From positions 4,063 to 53,147 of the forward strand of contig DPJB01000020.1 of the NCBI GenBank assembly GCA_003543245.1: a stretch of 49,085 nt of DNA, in the 5' to 3' direction. Shown here piece by piece: positions 1 through 7,866 of this stretch. Below the pieces are notes generated by a model. The model ran no database searches. It was not told where the DNA came from and saw only the letters and a list, made by a program, of their open reading frames with translations. Positions within the stretch are counted from its first letter, which is position 1, and the number at the start of each line of letters is the position of its first letter. The translations under genes were made by a program, and so were the position numbers. The stretch comes from Moraxellaceae bacterium (lineage in GTDB: Bacteria; Pseudomonadota; Gammaproteobacteria; Pseudomonadales; Moraxellaceae).

Positions 1-122
1 CGACCGAAATATGTTTCCAGCGTGCGATCGTTAACCGTGATCTTGCCGGTGCCAGCGCTCATAAACACGCGGGCGGTTGCCGTCTTGCGACGACCAGTAC
101 CGTAGTTGGCTTGTGCAGTCAT
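1..122 (-). CDS. rpsI: 30S ribosomal protein S9 (5' part only)
   Basis: This is the N-terminal part of ribosomal protein S9, a component of the small-subunit head whose C-terminal tail contacts P-site tRNA. The visible 40 codons read MTAQANYGTGRRKTATARVF and continue through GKITVNDR, the classic S9 opening with the GTGRRK(T/S)AxARV motif. The gene runs off the left edge of the window, so the tail cannot be checked. It starts 10 bases after the rplM stop codon, the universal rplM-rpsI pair, and probably has no promoter of its own. Identity is certain. Confidence 0.97.
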   Translation of the reverse strand, partial: MTAQANYGTGRRKTATARVFMSAGTGKITVNDRTLETYFG

Positions 123-132
123 GGCTTCCGAC

Positions 133-561
133 TCAAATCTTCAGTTCTTGAGGCTGCTGGGCAGCATGGGGATGCTCGGCACCAGCATATACCTTGAGCT
201 TGGCGAGCATGGCACGACCCAAAGGACCCTTGGGCAGCATGCCTTTCACGGCAATCTCGATCGGCTTTTCTGGCTTGGCCACGATCAGCTTTGCAAAGCT
301 GATGCTTTTCAGGCCTCCCGGATAACCGGTGTGGTGGTAATACTGCTTGGCCTGAGCCTTGTTGCCGGTAACAGCAATCTTGTCGGCATTCACGACAACG
401 ATGTAATCACCGGTATCAACGTGCGGGGTGTATTCCGGCTTGTGCTTGCCGCGCAGACGACGAGCAAGCTCTGTCGCCAGACGACCCAAGGTCTTGCCAT
501 TGGCATCGACCACAAACCAGTCACGCTTCACCGTTTCCGGCTTGGCACTGAAAGTCTTCAT
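133..561 (-). CDS. rplM: 50S ribosomal protein L13
   Basis: L13 is an early-assembling large-subunit protein. The product is 142 residues, the same length as in E. coli, beginning MKTFSAKPETVKRDWFVVDA and containing the family core GRLATELARRLRGKHKPEYTPH and GMLPKGPLGR. The open frame continues upstream to 624, but the extra 21 residues are not L13-like. The ATG at 561 is therefore used. It is the first gene of the rplM-rpsI operon, with a well-formed promoter at 636-664 and a folded leader. L13 is known in E. coli to repress its own mRNA, and the leader hairpin could serve that purpose here (inference). Confidence 0.97.
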   Translation of the reverse strand: MKTFSAKPETVKRDWFVVDANGKTLGRLATELARRLRGKHKPEYTPHVDTGDYIVVVNADKIAVTGNKAQAKQYYHHTGYPGGLKSISFAKLIVAKPEKPIEIAVKGMLPKGPLGRAMLAKLKVYAGAEHPHAAQQPQELKI

Positions 562-590
562 TGCATTAACGCCTGTAACATAAGGGCTGC

Positions 591-623
591 TGGCGAAATC
601 CCCTGAAAAGAAGGGTCCCGCCA
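591..623 (-). promoter_or_regulatory. Hairpin in the rplM leader
   Basis: In the transcript upstream of rplM, TGGCG pairs with CGCCA at the base and CCCT with AGGG further in, giving an interrupted stem about 30 bases before the start codon. It lies wholly within the predicted leader of about 68 nt. Such a structure is a plausible L13 autoregulatory site, but the link is inferred only from position. Confidence 0.4.
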
Positions 624-635
624 AAGAGGACGCGA

Positions 636-664
636 ATCTTACCCAAGTGCGCCCGCTTTGACAA
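636..664 (-). promoter_or_regulatory. Sigma-70-type promoter of rplM-rpsI
   Basis: On the minus strand, TTGTCA (659-664) and TAAGAT (636-641) are separated by exactly 17 bases. This is one of the best promoter matches in the window. It lies between the acyl-CoA dehydrogenase terminator and rplM, as expected for an independent ribosomal-protein operon. Confidence 0.65.
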
Positions 665-677
665 CTGCCCTTTCGGG

Positions 678-706
678 AAAAAACCGGGAGCAGAGGCCAC
701 TCCCGG
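678..706 (-). terminator. Intrinsic terminator after the acyl-CoA dehydrogenase gene
   Basis: On the minus strand CCGGGAG and CTCCCGG form a 7-bp stem around a 9-base loop, followed directly by TTTTTT. It sits about 50 bases past the stop codon of the gene at 754-1896 and insulates rplM-rpsI from it. Confidence 0.8.
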
Positions 707-753
707 ACAAGTTGCTGCCAGACACCCCGGAAACAGGCGCCTGACAGACACCA

Positions 754-1896
754 TCAGGCCAGTACAGCCCTGGAAATGATGGTCTTCATGATCTCGTTGG
801 TGCCCCCGTAGATGCGCTGGACACGGGCATCCGCCCACATGCGGGCAATCGGGTACTCCCACATGTAGCCATAGCCGCCATGCAGCTGCACACACTCGTC
901 AATCACTTCGCACTGCAGGTCGGTAATCATGTACTTGGCAGCCGCGGCCGTAGGCACATCCAGTTTCTTGTCCAGATGCAGCTCAAGGCAACGATCCACG
1001 AAGACCCGACCCTGCATCACCCTGGAATGCAGCTCAGCCAGCTTGAACTGGGTGTTCTGGAAGTCGGCAATATGCTTGCCGAAGGCCTTGCGCTCCTTCA
1101 CATAGTCAATGGTGAGCTTGAGCGCACCCTCGGCCATGGCAATACCGTTCACGGCAATACCGAGGCGCTCCTGCGGCAGCTCCTGCATCAGATAGATGAA
1201 GCCCATGCCTTCCTGACCGATGCAGTTGCCCACCGGCACCCGCACGTCCTGAAAGAACAGCTCGGAGGTATCCTGCGCCTTCATGCCGACCTTGTGCAGG
1301 TTGCGTCCTTTGGTGAAGCCGGGTGTTCCTGCCTCGACAATGATGAGGGACGTACCCTTGGCACCGGCACTCGGATCAGTCTTGGCCACAACAATCACGA
1401 TTTCGGCATGCTGGCCGTTGGTGATGAATGTCTTGGAGCCATTGATGACATAGTGATCACCATCTCGCACAGCGGTAGTACGCACACCCTGCAAGTCCGA
1501 TCCGGCACCTGGTTCGGTCATTGCGATGGCACCCACCATTTCACCCGTGATCATTTTTGGCAGGTACTTCTGCTTCATCGCGTCACTGCCGTAGTGCTCA
1601 ATGTACGGCGCCACAATATCCGTATGCAGCCCAAAACCGATGCCGGTCAGTCCCAGACGGGAGATTTCTTCCATTACGATAGCCGAGTACAGATAATCCG
1701 CACCAACGCCGCCAAACTCTTCCGGCAGGCACGGACACAGCAGACCCTGCTCCCCTGCCTTGTTCCAGAGCGCACGATCTATCTGGCCGTTCTCTTCCCA
1801 CTGCGTGTGAAACGGCACCGCTTCTTTTTCAAGAAACTTCACCACCATGTCACGGAAAGCCTCGTGGTCTGAATTGAAAATACTGCGCGGGATCAT
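754..1896 (-). CDS. Acyl-CoA dehydrogenase, long-chain/isovaleryl-like
   Basis: This is a 380-residue FAD flavoprotein that should oxidise an acyl-CoA to the 2-enoyl-CoA and pass electrons to ETF. The N-terminal helical domain (1-120) is followed by the family signature AMTEPGAGSDL (125-135), the FAD/substrate loop INGSKTFITNG (151-161) and the C-terminal RIYGGTNEI motif. The C-terminal motif has YGGT where medium- and short-chain enzymes have a catalytic Glu (YEGT). The likely base is instead Glu243 in LPQERL, the position used by long-chain and isovaleryl-CoA dehydrogenases. The ATG at 1896 has GGAGAG upstream. It is a single gene with its own terminator. Chain-length specificity cannot be read from sequence. 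Confidence 0.9.
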   Translation of the reverse strand: MIPRSIFNSDHEAFRDMVVKFLEKEAVPFHTQWEENGQIDRALWNKAGEQGLLCPCLPEEFGGVGADYLYSAIVMEEISRLGLTGIGFGLHTDIVAPYIEHYGSDAMKQKYLPKMITGEMVGAIAMTEPGAGSDLQGVRTTAVRDGDHYVINGSKTFITNGQHAEIVIVVAKTDPSAGAKGTSLIIVEAGTPGFTKGRNLHKVGMKAQDTSELFFQDVRVPVGNCIGQEGMGFIYLMQELPQERLGIAVNGIAMAEGALKLTIDYVKERKAFGKHIADFQNTQFKLAELHSRVMQGRVFVDRCLELHLDKKLDVPTAAAAKYMITDLQCEVIDECVQLHGGYGYMWEYPIARMWADARVQRIYGGTNEIMKTIISRAVLA

Positions 1897-1958
1897 GTCG
1901 TACTCTCCAGTTGTTTACCGTTTTCTCAGTTGATATCGACGTTGCATGGCATGCCCGC

Positions 1959-3050
1959 TCAGGGACGATGCTCACGCTCCAGGTACTCATGCGACTGCAT
2001 TTCCAGCAATCGTGATTGTGTGCGCTGAAACTCGAACGCCAGTTTTTTTCCCTGATACAGCTCGTGAATCGGTGCATCTGCGGAAATGATCAGCTTCACG
2101 CAGCGATCATAGAATTCATCAACCAGATTAATGAAGCGGCGAGCCGCATCATCCAGCTTTTCCGTCATCACGGGCACACGGGCCAGCAACACCGTATGAT
2201 ATTCCCGCGCCAGCTCGATACAGTCGGAAGCTGAGCGCGGAGCAATGCACATCTCGGCAAACGAGACCCACAACACATCATCGGTACAGGCAATCACGTT
2301 GATATGCCGGTCATTGATGACGATCGGATGGCTCTCCACATGCAGCCCCGTCGTCAGCTCTCCAAAGCTTTTCTGCAGACTGGTTTCCGCCGCTGCATCC
2401 AGCGGGCAATGGTAAAGCTCCGCTTTCTCCAGCACGCGCAAGCGATAATCCACGCCGGAGTCCACATTCAGCACATCGCAATGCTGTTTGAGCATGGCAA
2501 TCGCCGGCAGGAAACGTTCGCGCTGCAAGCCGTTTTCATACAGGCGGTCCGGCACGATATTGCTGGTCGCCACCAGTGTGACCCCGCGTGCAAACAGCTT
2601 TTCAAACAGACCACCCAGCAACATGGCATCGGTGATATCCGTAACGAAAAACTCGTCAAAGCAGATCACCACCGCCTCACTGCGCAGCTTGTCCGCCACT
2701 ATCTCCAGCGGGTCCTGCGTTCCCCTTAGCGCATTCAGCTCCTTGTGAACGCGCTGCATGAAGCGGTGAAAATGGATACGCATCTTGCGCTTGAAGGGCA
2801 GTGACTCGAAAAACAGGTCCATCAGGTAGGTCTTGCCACGCCCCACCCCGCCCCACATGTACAGCCCCTGTACGGGTTGCTTCGGCTGTTTCTGCAGCAA
2901 TCGCCCCAGCCCCTTCGCCGCTTTCGCAGACTCGTAACGGGCCGTCAGCTCATCCTTGACGCGCTGAAGATGACGGATGGCATTGGCCTGGGCCTCGTCA
3001 TGACGAAAATCGGGACGGGCAAGGTCTTGCTGGTATCTGAACTGAGGCAT
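1959..3050 (-). CDS. zapE: Cell division protein ZapE (AFG1-type ATPase)
   Basis: ZapE is a P-loop ATPase that acts on the FtsZ ring during late division in E. coli and is related to mitochondrial AFG1/LACE1. The 363-residue product has Walker A GGVGRGKT (67-74), Walker B VVICFDEF (127-134) followed by VTDITDAM, and the TSN sensor-like segment in VATSNIVPDRLY. Length and motifs fit the family throughout. A candidate promoter lies at 3099-3126. Location near rplM, zapG and a DegS-type protease matches the E. coli cluster, although here the acyl-CoA dehydrogenase separates it from rplM. Confidence 0.93.
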   Translation of the reverse strand: MPQFRYQQDLARPDFRHDEAQANAIRHLQRVKDELTARYESAKAAKGLGRLLQKQPKQPVQGLYMWGGVGRGKTYLMDLFFESLPFKRKMRIHFHRFMQRVHKELNALRGTQDPLEIVADKLRSEAVVICFDEFFVTDITDAMLLGGLFEKLFARGVTLVATSNIVPDRLYENGLQRERFLPAIAMLKQHCDVLNVDSGVDYRLRVLEKAELYHCPLDAAAETSLQKSFGELTTGLHVESHPIVINDRHINVIACTDDVLWVSFAEMCIAPRSASDCIELAREYHTVLLARVPVMTEKLDDAARRFINLVDEFYDRCVKLIISADAPIHELYQGKKLAFEFQRTQSRLLEMQSHEYLEREHRP

Positions 3051-3098
3051 GACAGGGTTCTATGGAAAAATTACGAGACTCACCAGTCAGTGAGCGGC

Positions 3099-3126
3099 AG
3101 TTTACCCGCTTGCAGGGTGCGCGCAA
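3099..3126 (-). promoter_or_regulatory. Candidate zapE promoter
   Basis: On the minus strand TTGCGC (3121-3126) and TAAACT (3099-3104) are 16 bases apart, about 50 bases upstream of the zapE ATG. The match is moderate and rests on consensus alone. Confidence 0.4.
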
Positions 3127-3167
3127 CTCTAAAATGACTGAACAGTATCCGGACGACGCAAATAAGG

Positions 3168-3803
3168 TCAGTGCGCCAGACGAGCGGCCAATTCTGCCTT
3201 GAGGTCGGTCAAACGGCCATGAAAGAAGTGGCTGGCGCCCTGAAAAACCTTCAGATCGCAGGGTGGCCTACGGGAAAGAGCCCAGGCCTGCATGGCCTCC
3301 GGGTCAACCACCTCGTCACTGTCGCCGACAAGAACAAGGGTGTGTGGCGGCGGATGCAGGCGATCGAAACCGTCGTAATGCACGGGTGGAGCCACCAGGA
3401 CCAGTCGCTCCAGGGCCAGCTCGGCCGGCCACCGCTCCGTGACGGCGGTTGCAACCCAGGCACCAAAGGAAAAACCCGCAAGACTGACACGGCGAATACC
3501 ATGCTGACCTCGCAGCCAGACCAGCACGGCCAGCAGATCATCAATCTCGCCTCGGCCCTGGTCGTGCAAGCCCTCACTGGCACCCGCTCCCCTAAAGTTG
3601 AAGCGCAGTACCGGCATCCCGGCATCCCGGAATACCCGGGCCAGTGTCGTGACCACCTTGTTGTTCATGGTGCCCCCGTGCAGGGGATGAGGGTGGCAAA
3701 TGATGGCAGCGTGGTCCGCCGCAACCTCGACCGGGGACCAGACGCCCTCCAGCAGGCCGACGGGGCCAGGAATCATTACCGCATTATCTGAACCAGGCTG
3801 CAT
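3168..3803 (-). CDS. Alpha/beta-hydrolase, CHPHPLHGG family
   Basis: A 211-residue cytoplasmic alpha/beta-hydrolase with no signal peptide. An N-terminal CHPHPLHGGTM motif (37-46) forms the oxyanion-hole region typical of this small-hydrolase family. The nucleophile elbow is GFSFG with Ser112, the acid is probably Asp163 or Asp167 in GDSDEVVD, and the base is His192 in GASHFFHG. The triad is complete, so the protein is probably active as an esterase or thioesterase, but the substrate is unknown. The start at 3803 is divergent from zapG, sharing a 108-base intergenic region. Confidence 0.85.
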   Translation of the reverse strand: MQPGSDNAVMIPGPVGLLEGVWSPVEVAADHAAIICHPHPLHGGTMNNKVVTTLARVFRDAGMPVLRFNFRGAGASEGLHDQGRGEIDDLLAVLVWLRGQHGIRRVSLAGFSFGAWVATAVTERWPAELALERLVLVAPPVHYDGFDRLHPPPHTLVLVGDSDEVVDPEAMQAWALSRRPPCDLKVFQGASHFFHGRLTDLKAELAARLAH

Positions 3804-3822
3804 GACGAAAAATCCTCAAGGC

Positions 3823-3851
3823 GTCTTGGCGGGGCGGAACAATGCTATAGA
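3823..3851 (+). promoter_or_regulatory. Candidate zapG promoter
   Basis: A strong -10 element TATAGA (3846-3851) is preceded at 17 bases by a poor -35 (GTCTTG). Transcription would begin near 3858, placing the 18-bp palindrome at 3873-3890 inside the 5' untranslated region. Confidence 0.45.
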
Positions 3852-3872
3852 CTAGCGGCAAGCGTTGAAATG

Positions 3873-3890
3873 CCCTGTCACGTGACAGGG
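3873..3890. repeat. Perfect 18-bp palindrome ahead of zapG
   Basis: CCCTGTCACGTGACAGGG is perfectly self-complementary with a CACGTG core. It lies about 15 bases downstream of the predicted zapG transcription start and about 10 bases before its Shine-Dalgarno sequence. As DNA it has the form of a dimeric-repressor operator. As RNA it could fold into a 7-bp stem with an ACGT loop. Which applies is unknown. Confidence 0.6.
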
Positions 3891-3911
3891 TAACAGCACA
3901 GGGAGAATCGC

Positions 3912-4361
3912 ATGGGCTGGCTGGTATATCTGATTGTGTTTGCACTGGGCGGGCTGGGAGGCTGGCTGCTGGCCAAATCGCGCAACCCTGATACGCGGGT
4001 TCGTGAGCTGGAAGCGCACCTGACGGACCTGCAGGGCAAATATGATCACTATCAGGACTCGGTCACACAGCACTTTGCCACCTCGGCACAACTGACCAAT
4101 GCGCTGACCACCAGCTTTCGTGAACTGCACCAGCACGTTCAGCAGGGCGCGCAGTCACTGTGCTCGGACAGCAAGCGCCATGGCAGCAGCAATCCTGCCA
4201 ACGCCTTCATCAGCCTGGATGCGCCGCGCAATGGTCTTGGCCATGCCGCGCTGCTCAATGATGACTCCTACCTGTCCAGCGTGGAGCCGCCTCGGGACTA
4301 CGCCACCAAGAAGCCCAGCGACAAGGGCACTCTGGACGAAGATTTCGGCTTTCGTGACTGA
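3912..4361 (+). CDS. zapG: ZapG/YhcB-type membrane-anchored coiled-coil protein (DUF1043)
   Basis: A 149-residue inner-membrane protein with one N-terminal transmembrane helix (about residues 2-20, LVYLIVFALGGLGGWLLA), a charged coiled-coil segment (27-80) and a polar, low-complexity tail. This is the architecture of YhcB/ZapG, which in E. coli associates with the division and elongation machineries. The ATG is preceded by AGGGAGA. In E. coli yhcB neighbours zapE and degQ-degS, as here. The 3' end is followed 16 bases later by an intrinsic terminator. Family assignment is good; the molecular activity is known only from the E. coli homologue. Confidence 0.85.
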   Translation: MGWLVYLIVFALGGLGGWLLAKSRNPDTRVRELEAHLTDLQGKYDHYQDSVTQHFATSAQLTNALTTSFRELHQHVQQGAQSLCSDSKRHGSSNPANAFISLDAPRNGLGHAALLNDDSYLSSVEPPRDYATKKPSDKGTLDEDFGFRD

Positions 4362-4376
4362 GTGACTGCTTTCGTT

Positions 4377-4407
4377 AAAAAGCCCGCCAGATTGCGGGCT
4401 TTTTTTG
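4377..4407. terminator. Bidirectional intrinsic terminator between zapG and the small peptide gene
   Basis: AAAAGCCCGC and GCGGGCTTTT pair around CAGATT and are flanked by an A-run on the left and a T-run on the right. It can therefore end transcription of zapG rightward and of the small leftward gene at 4423-4560. The symmetrical form supports a transcribed gene on the minus strand. Confidence 0.85.
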
Positions 4408-4422
4408 CCCGCACGACCTCCG

Positions 4423-4560
4423 TCAGGCACAGGGCCACTGGTAGTAACGCGCCTTTGCACATGCATCCGGATTATTGCCGGGCTTGCCGGGATAAGTCAT
4501 CGCCTGGGTCTCTGCAATGCTGACAACGCGGGAAAAAATGGCGAGAAACAGGATCTGCAT
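4423..4560 (-). CDS. Small secreted or membrane peptide, unknown function (45 aa)
   Basis: No family is recognised. The ATG at 4560 has an excellent Shine-Dalgarno sequence (GGAGGAGAG, about 7 bases upstream), better than most genes in this window. The peptide begins MQILFLAIFSRVVSIAETQA, which resembles a short signal sequence with a possible AxA-like cleavage site near residue 20. A polar remainder rich in Pro, Gly and Tyr follows, with two cysteines (CAKARYYQWPC) near the C-terminus that could form a disulfide in the periplasm. It ends 16 bases from a bidirectional terminator. The frame is open further upstream, but the strong ribosome site fixes the start. It could still be a chance frame. 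Confidence 0.5.
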   Translation of the reverse strand: MQILFLAIFSRVVSIAETQAMTYPGKPGNNPDACAKARYYQWPCA

Positions 4561-4688
4561 GATGATCTCTCCTCCGGAAGCTATCCGGGTATGGCAATCA
4601 TCATGCCTGCAGGCCACCAAGCCTGACCAATTGAATTCTTGAGCATTTACGATTGCCGGTGGCTATCAGCATTCATGCCCGGGCTTGC

Positions 4689-5447
4689 TCAGACCGGATT
4701 ACTGATATCGACGAACACCACATCAATACCGGTTTCCTGTTGCAGGAATTCTCCCAGCGCCTTGACGCCATAACGCTCGGTGGCATGGTGGCCACAAGCG
4801 AAATAATGGATGCCGCCCTCTCTCGCTGCATGCACGGTTGGCTCGGAAATTTCGCCACTCAGATAGGCATCTAGACCCAGTGCAATTGCCTGATCAATGT
4901 AGCCCTGCGCCCCACCGGTGCATAAGCCGACACGCCTGATCTCTGCCGGACCACCAGGAATCAGCTGGGGCTCCCGCCCAAGCCTGTCGCCAACATGCAG
5001 CGCGAACTCAGTTGCCGACATGGGGACTGACAGAGCTGCCGTATTGCCAATACTGCGAGGGTTGCCCGGTTCCAGAGGTCCGTCAATCGTCAGCCCCAGC
5101 ACTCTGGCCAGCTGTACGTTGTTGCCAAACTGTGGATGGGCATCCAGCGGCAGGTGATAGGCCAGCAAGGACAGATCATGGTCCAGCAACGCTTTCAGGC
5201 GGGCGCGCTTCATGCCGGTGATGCGGGCGTCCTCTCCCTTCCAGAAATAACCGTGATGAACAAGGATGGCATCGGCATCACGCTCCACTGCGGCATCGAT
5301 CAGCGCCTGCGACGCAGTGACCCCGGTAACAATCCGTCGCAATGTCTTGCGTCCCTCCACCTGCAGGCCGTTCGGGCAATAGTCATTAAAGCGACCTGGC
5401 TCCAGCGTACGATCCAGCAAAGCGAGTACATCGCGCAAAAAAGTCAT
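4689..5447 (-). CDS. Nif3-like dinuclear metal-centre protein (YbgI family)
   Basis: A 252-residue member of the Nif3/YbgI/DUF34 family, whose members form toroidal hexamers holding two metal ions per subunit; related proteins are annotated as GTP cyclohydrolase I type 2. The metal ligands are recognisable: His64 and His65 in ILVHHG, Asp102 in PLDAHPQ, and His220 and Glu224 in GHHATERYG. The open frame extends to 5675, but family alignment begins at MTFLRDVLALLDRTL, so the ATG at 5447 is chosen. It is divergent from the protease gene at 5521. In Pseudomonas a homologue sits next to algW. Biological role in bacteria is unsettled. Confidence 0.9.
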   Translation of the reverse strand: MTFLRDVLALLDRTLEPGRFNDYCPNGLQVEGRKTLRRIVTGVTASQALIDAAVERDADAILVHHGYFWKGEDARITGMKRARLKALLDHDLSLLAYHLPLDAHPQFGNNVQLARVLGLTIDGPLEPGNPRSIGNTAALSVPMSATEFALHVGDRLGREPQLIPGGPAEIRRVGLCTGGAQGYIDQAIALGLDAYLSGEISEPTVHAAREGGIHYFACGHHATERYGVKALGEFLQQETGIDVVFVDISNPV

Positions 5448-5460
5448 ACAAAACCCGGTA

Positions 5461-5490
5461 TTGAGAACGAAAGTCAGACCCCCATAATCT
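5461..5490 (+). promoter_or_regulatory. Candidate promoter of the DegS/AlgW protease gene
   Basis: TTGAGA (5461-5466) and TAATCT (5485-5490) are 18 bases apart, with the ATG 30 bases further on. It is a reasonable sigma-70 match in the only available intergenic space. Confidence 0.45.
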
Positions 5491-5520
5491 CCCGGGTAGC
5501 ATAGACAAGGGAACCCCCAC

Positions 5521-6675
<1,155 letters not shown>

Positions 6676-6688
6676 ACCGGCCGTCCAT

Positions 6689-6716
6689 GAAAAAGGCACC
6701 GTCAGGTGCCTTTTTC
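6689..6716. terminator. Bidirectional terminator between algW and hisC
   Basis: GAAAAAGGCACC and GGTGCCTTTTTC form a perfect 12-bp stem around GTCA, lying between two convergent genes. The A- and T-runs on both sides allow it to work in both directions. Confidence 0.88.
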
Positions 6717-6724
6717 ACTCATCA

Positions 6725-7780
6725 TCAAAGCACTTCTTTCAGCGCCCGTATCAACGCATCGTTCTGCTCTGGGGCACCAATGGTGATGCGCAGGAACTGC
6801 TCGATGCGGGGCGACCGGAAATGCCGCACAATCACGGCACGCTCGCGCAACAGTGCTGCCAGCGCACTGCCCTCACGCTCAGGGTGGCGGGCAAAAATAA
6901 AATTGGCCGCCGACGGCAACACCTCGAAACCAAGCGAGACCAACTCGCCCACCAGTTTCTCGCGGCTCTCGATCACAGCCTGGCAGGTCTGGCGGAAATA
7001 CTCCTGGTCATCGAATGCAGCTGCCGCGCCAACAATCGCCATGCGCCCCAGCGGATAGGAGTTGAAGCTGTTCTTGATGCGCTCCAGCGCCTCGATCAGA
7101 TCCGGATGCCCTATCGCCAGACCGACACGCAGGCCTGCCAGTGATCTCGACTTTGACAACGTCTGTGTCACCAGCAGTTGGGGATACTTCCTGACAAGCG
7201 TAATGGCCGTCTCGCCACCAAAGTCGACATAGGCCTCATCCACCACCACGACCGAGTCGGTATTGCGCTGCAGCAGTGACTCTATGGCCGACAAGGGCGT
7301 CAATATGCCGGTAGGTGCATTCGGATTGGGGAAAATGATGCCGCCATTGGGCTGTGCATAATCATCCAGATCAATTTCGTAGTTGGCATTAAGCATGACC
7401 TGCCTGAACGACACGCCATACAGGCCGCAATAGACCGGATAAAAGCTGTAGCTGATATCCGGAAAGAGAATGGGCCGGTCATGTTTCAACAGGCCATGAA
7501 ACACATGTGCCAGCACTTCGTCCGACCCGTTGCCGACAAAAACATGCGACTTCCCGACGCCGTAGTAATCCGCTATCGCCTGCTTGAGCACATCGGCATT
7601 GGGATCGGGATACAGACGCAAGTCGTCATTCAATGCGGCCTGCATGGCAGCAACGGCTTTGGGTGACGGTCCGTAGGGGTTCTCGTTGGTATTGAGCTTG
7701 ACGAGGTTGGCAATCTTCGGCTGCTCACCCGGCACGTACGGCACCAGATCGTTGACGAAGGCACTCCAGAACTTGCTCAT
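6725..7780 (-). CDS. hisC: Histidinol-phosphate aminotransferase
   Basis: This PLP enzyme converts imidazole-acetol phosphate and glutamate to L-histidinol phosphate. The 351-residue product is a fold-type I aminotransferase with the PLP lysine at Lys210 (TLSKSRSLAGLR), the ring-stacking VVDEAYVDF segment with Asp181, NPNAPTG and a C-terminal FLRITIG arginine motif. It follows hisD on the same strand after an 86-base gap that contains a long inverted repeat, so its expression may be set apart from murA-hisG-hisD. The 3' end meets the algW terminator. Confidence 0.95.
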   Translation of the reverse strand: MSKFWSAFVNDLVPYVPGEQPKIANLVKLNTNENPYGPSPKAVAAMQAALNDDLRLYPDPNADVLKQAIADYYGVGKSHVFVGNGSDEVLAHVFHGLLKHDRPILFPDISYSFYPVYCGLYGVSFRQVMLNANYEIDLDDYAQPNGGIIFPNPNAPTGILTPLSAIESLLQRNTDSVVVVDEAYVDFGGETAITLVRKYPQLLVTQTLSKSRSLAGLRVGLAIGHPDLIEALERIKNSFNSYPLGRMAIVGAAAAFDDQEYFRQTCQAVIESREKLVGELVSLGFEVLPSAANFIFARHPEREGSALAALLRERAVIVRHFRSPRIEQFLRITIGAPEQNDALIRALKEVL

Positions 7781-7807
7781 GAAATATTCCGTGGCATGTT
7801 GCCGGAA

Positions 7808-7854
7808 CAGTGACAGTCGCGAACCTTTTTACGCCTGGCCCACGACTGACACTG
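7808..7854. repeat. Long inverted repeat between hisD and hisC
   Basis: On the plus strand CAGTGACAGTCG (7808-7819) and CGACTGACACTG (7843-7854) are complementary at 11 of 12 positions, separated by 23 bases. In the hisD-hisC mRNA this forms a stable hairpin about 30 bases before hisC. There is no U-tract, so it is not a classic terminator. RNA processing, transcript stability or an operator are possible. Confidence 0.55.
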
Positions 7855-7866
7855 CTCCCGCAGGGA

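Noticed and set aside
880..1872. Long open frame (330 codons) on the plus strand opposite the acyl-CoA dehydrogenase
   Set aside because: It is an antisense shadow of a GC-rich real gene, with no family features and no ribosome site. The same holds for the long antisense frames opposite hisD (7900-9423), murA, zapE, gatA, mreB and others.
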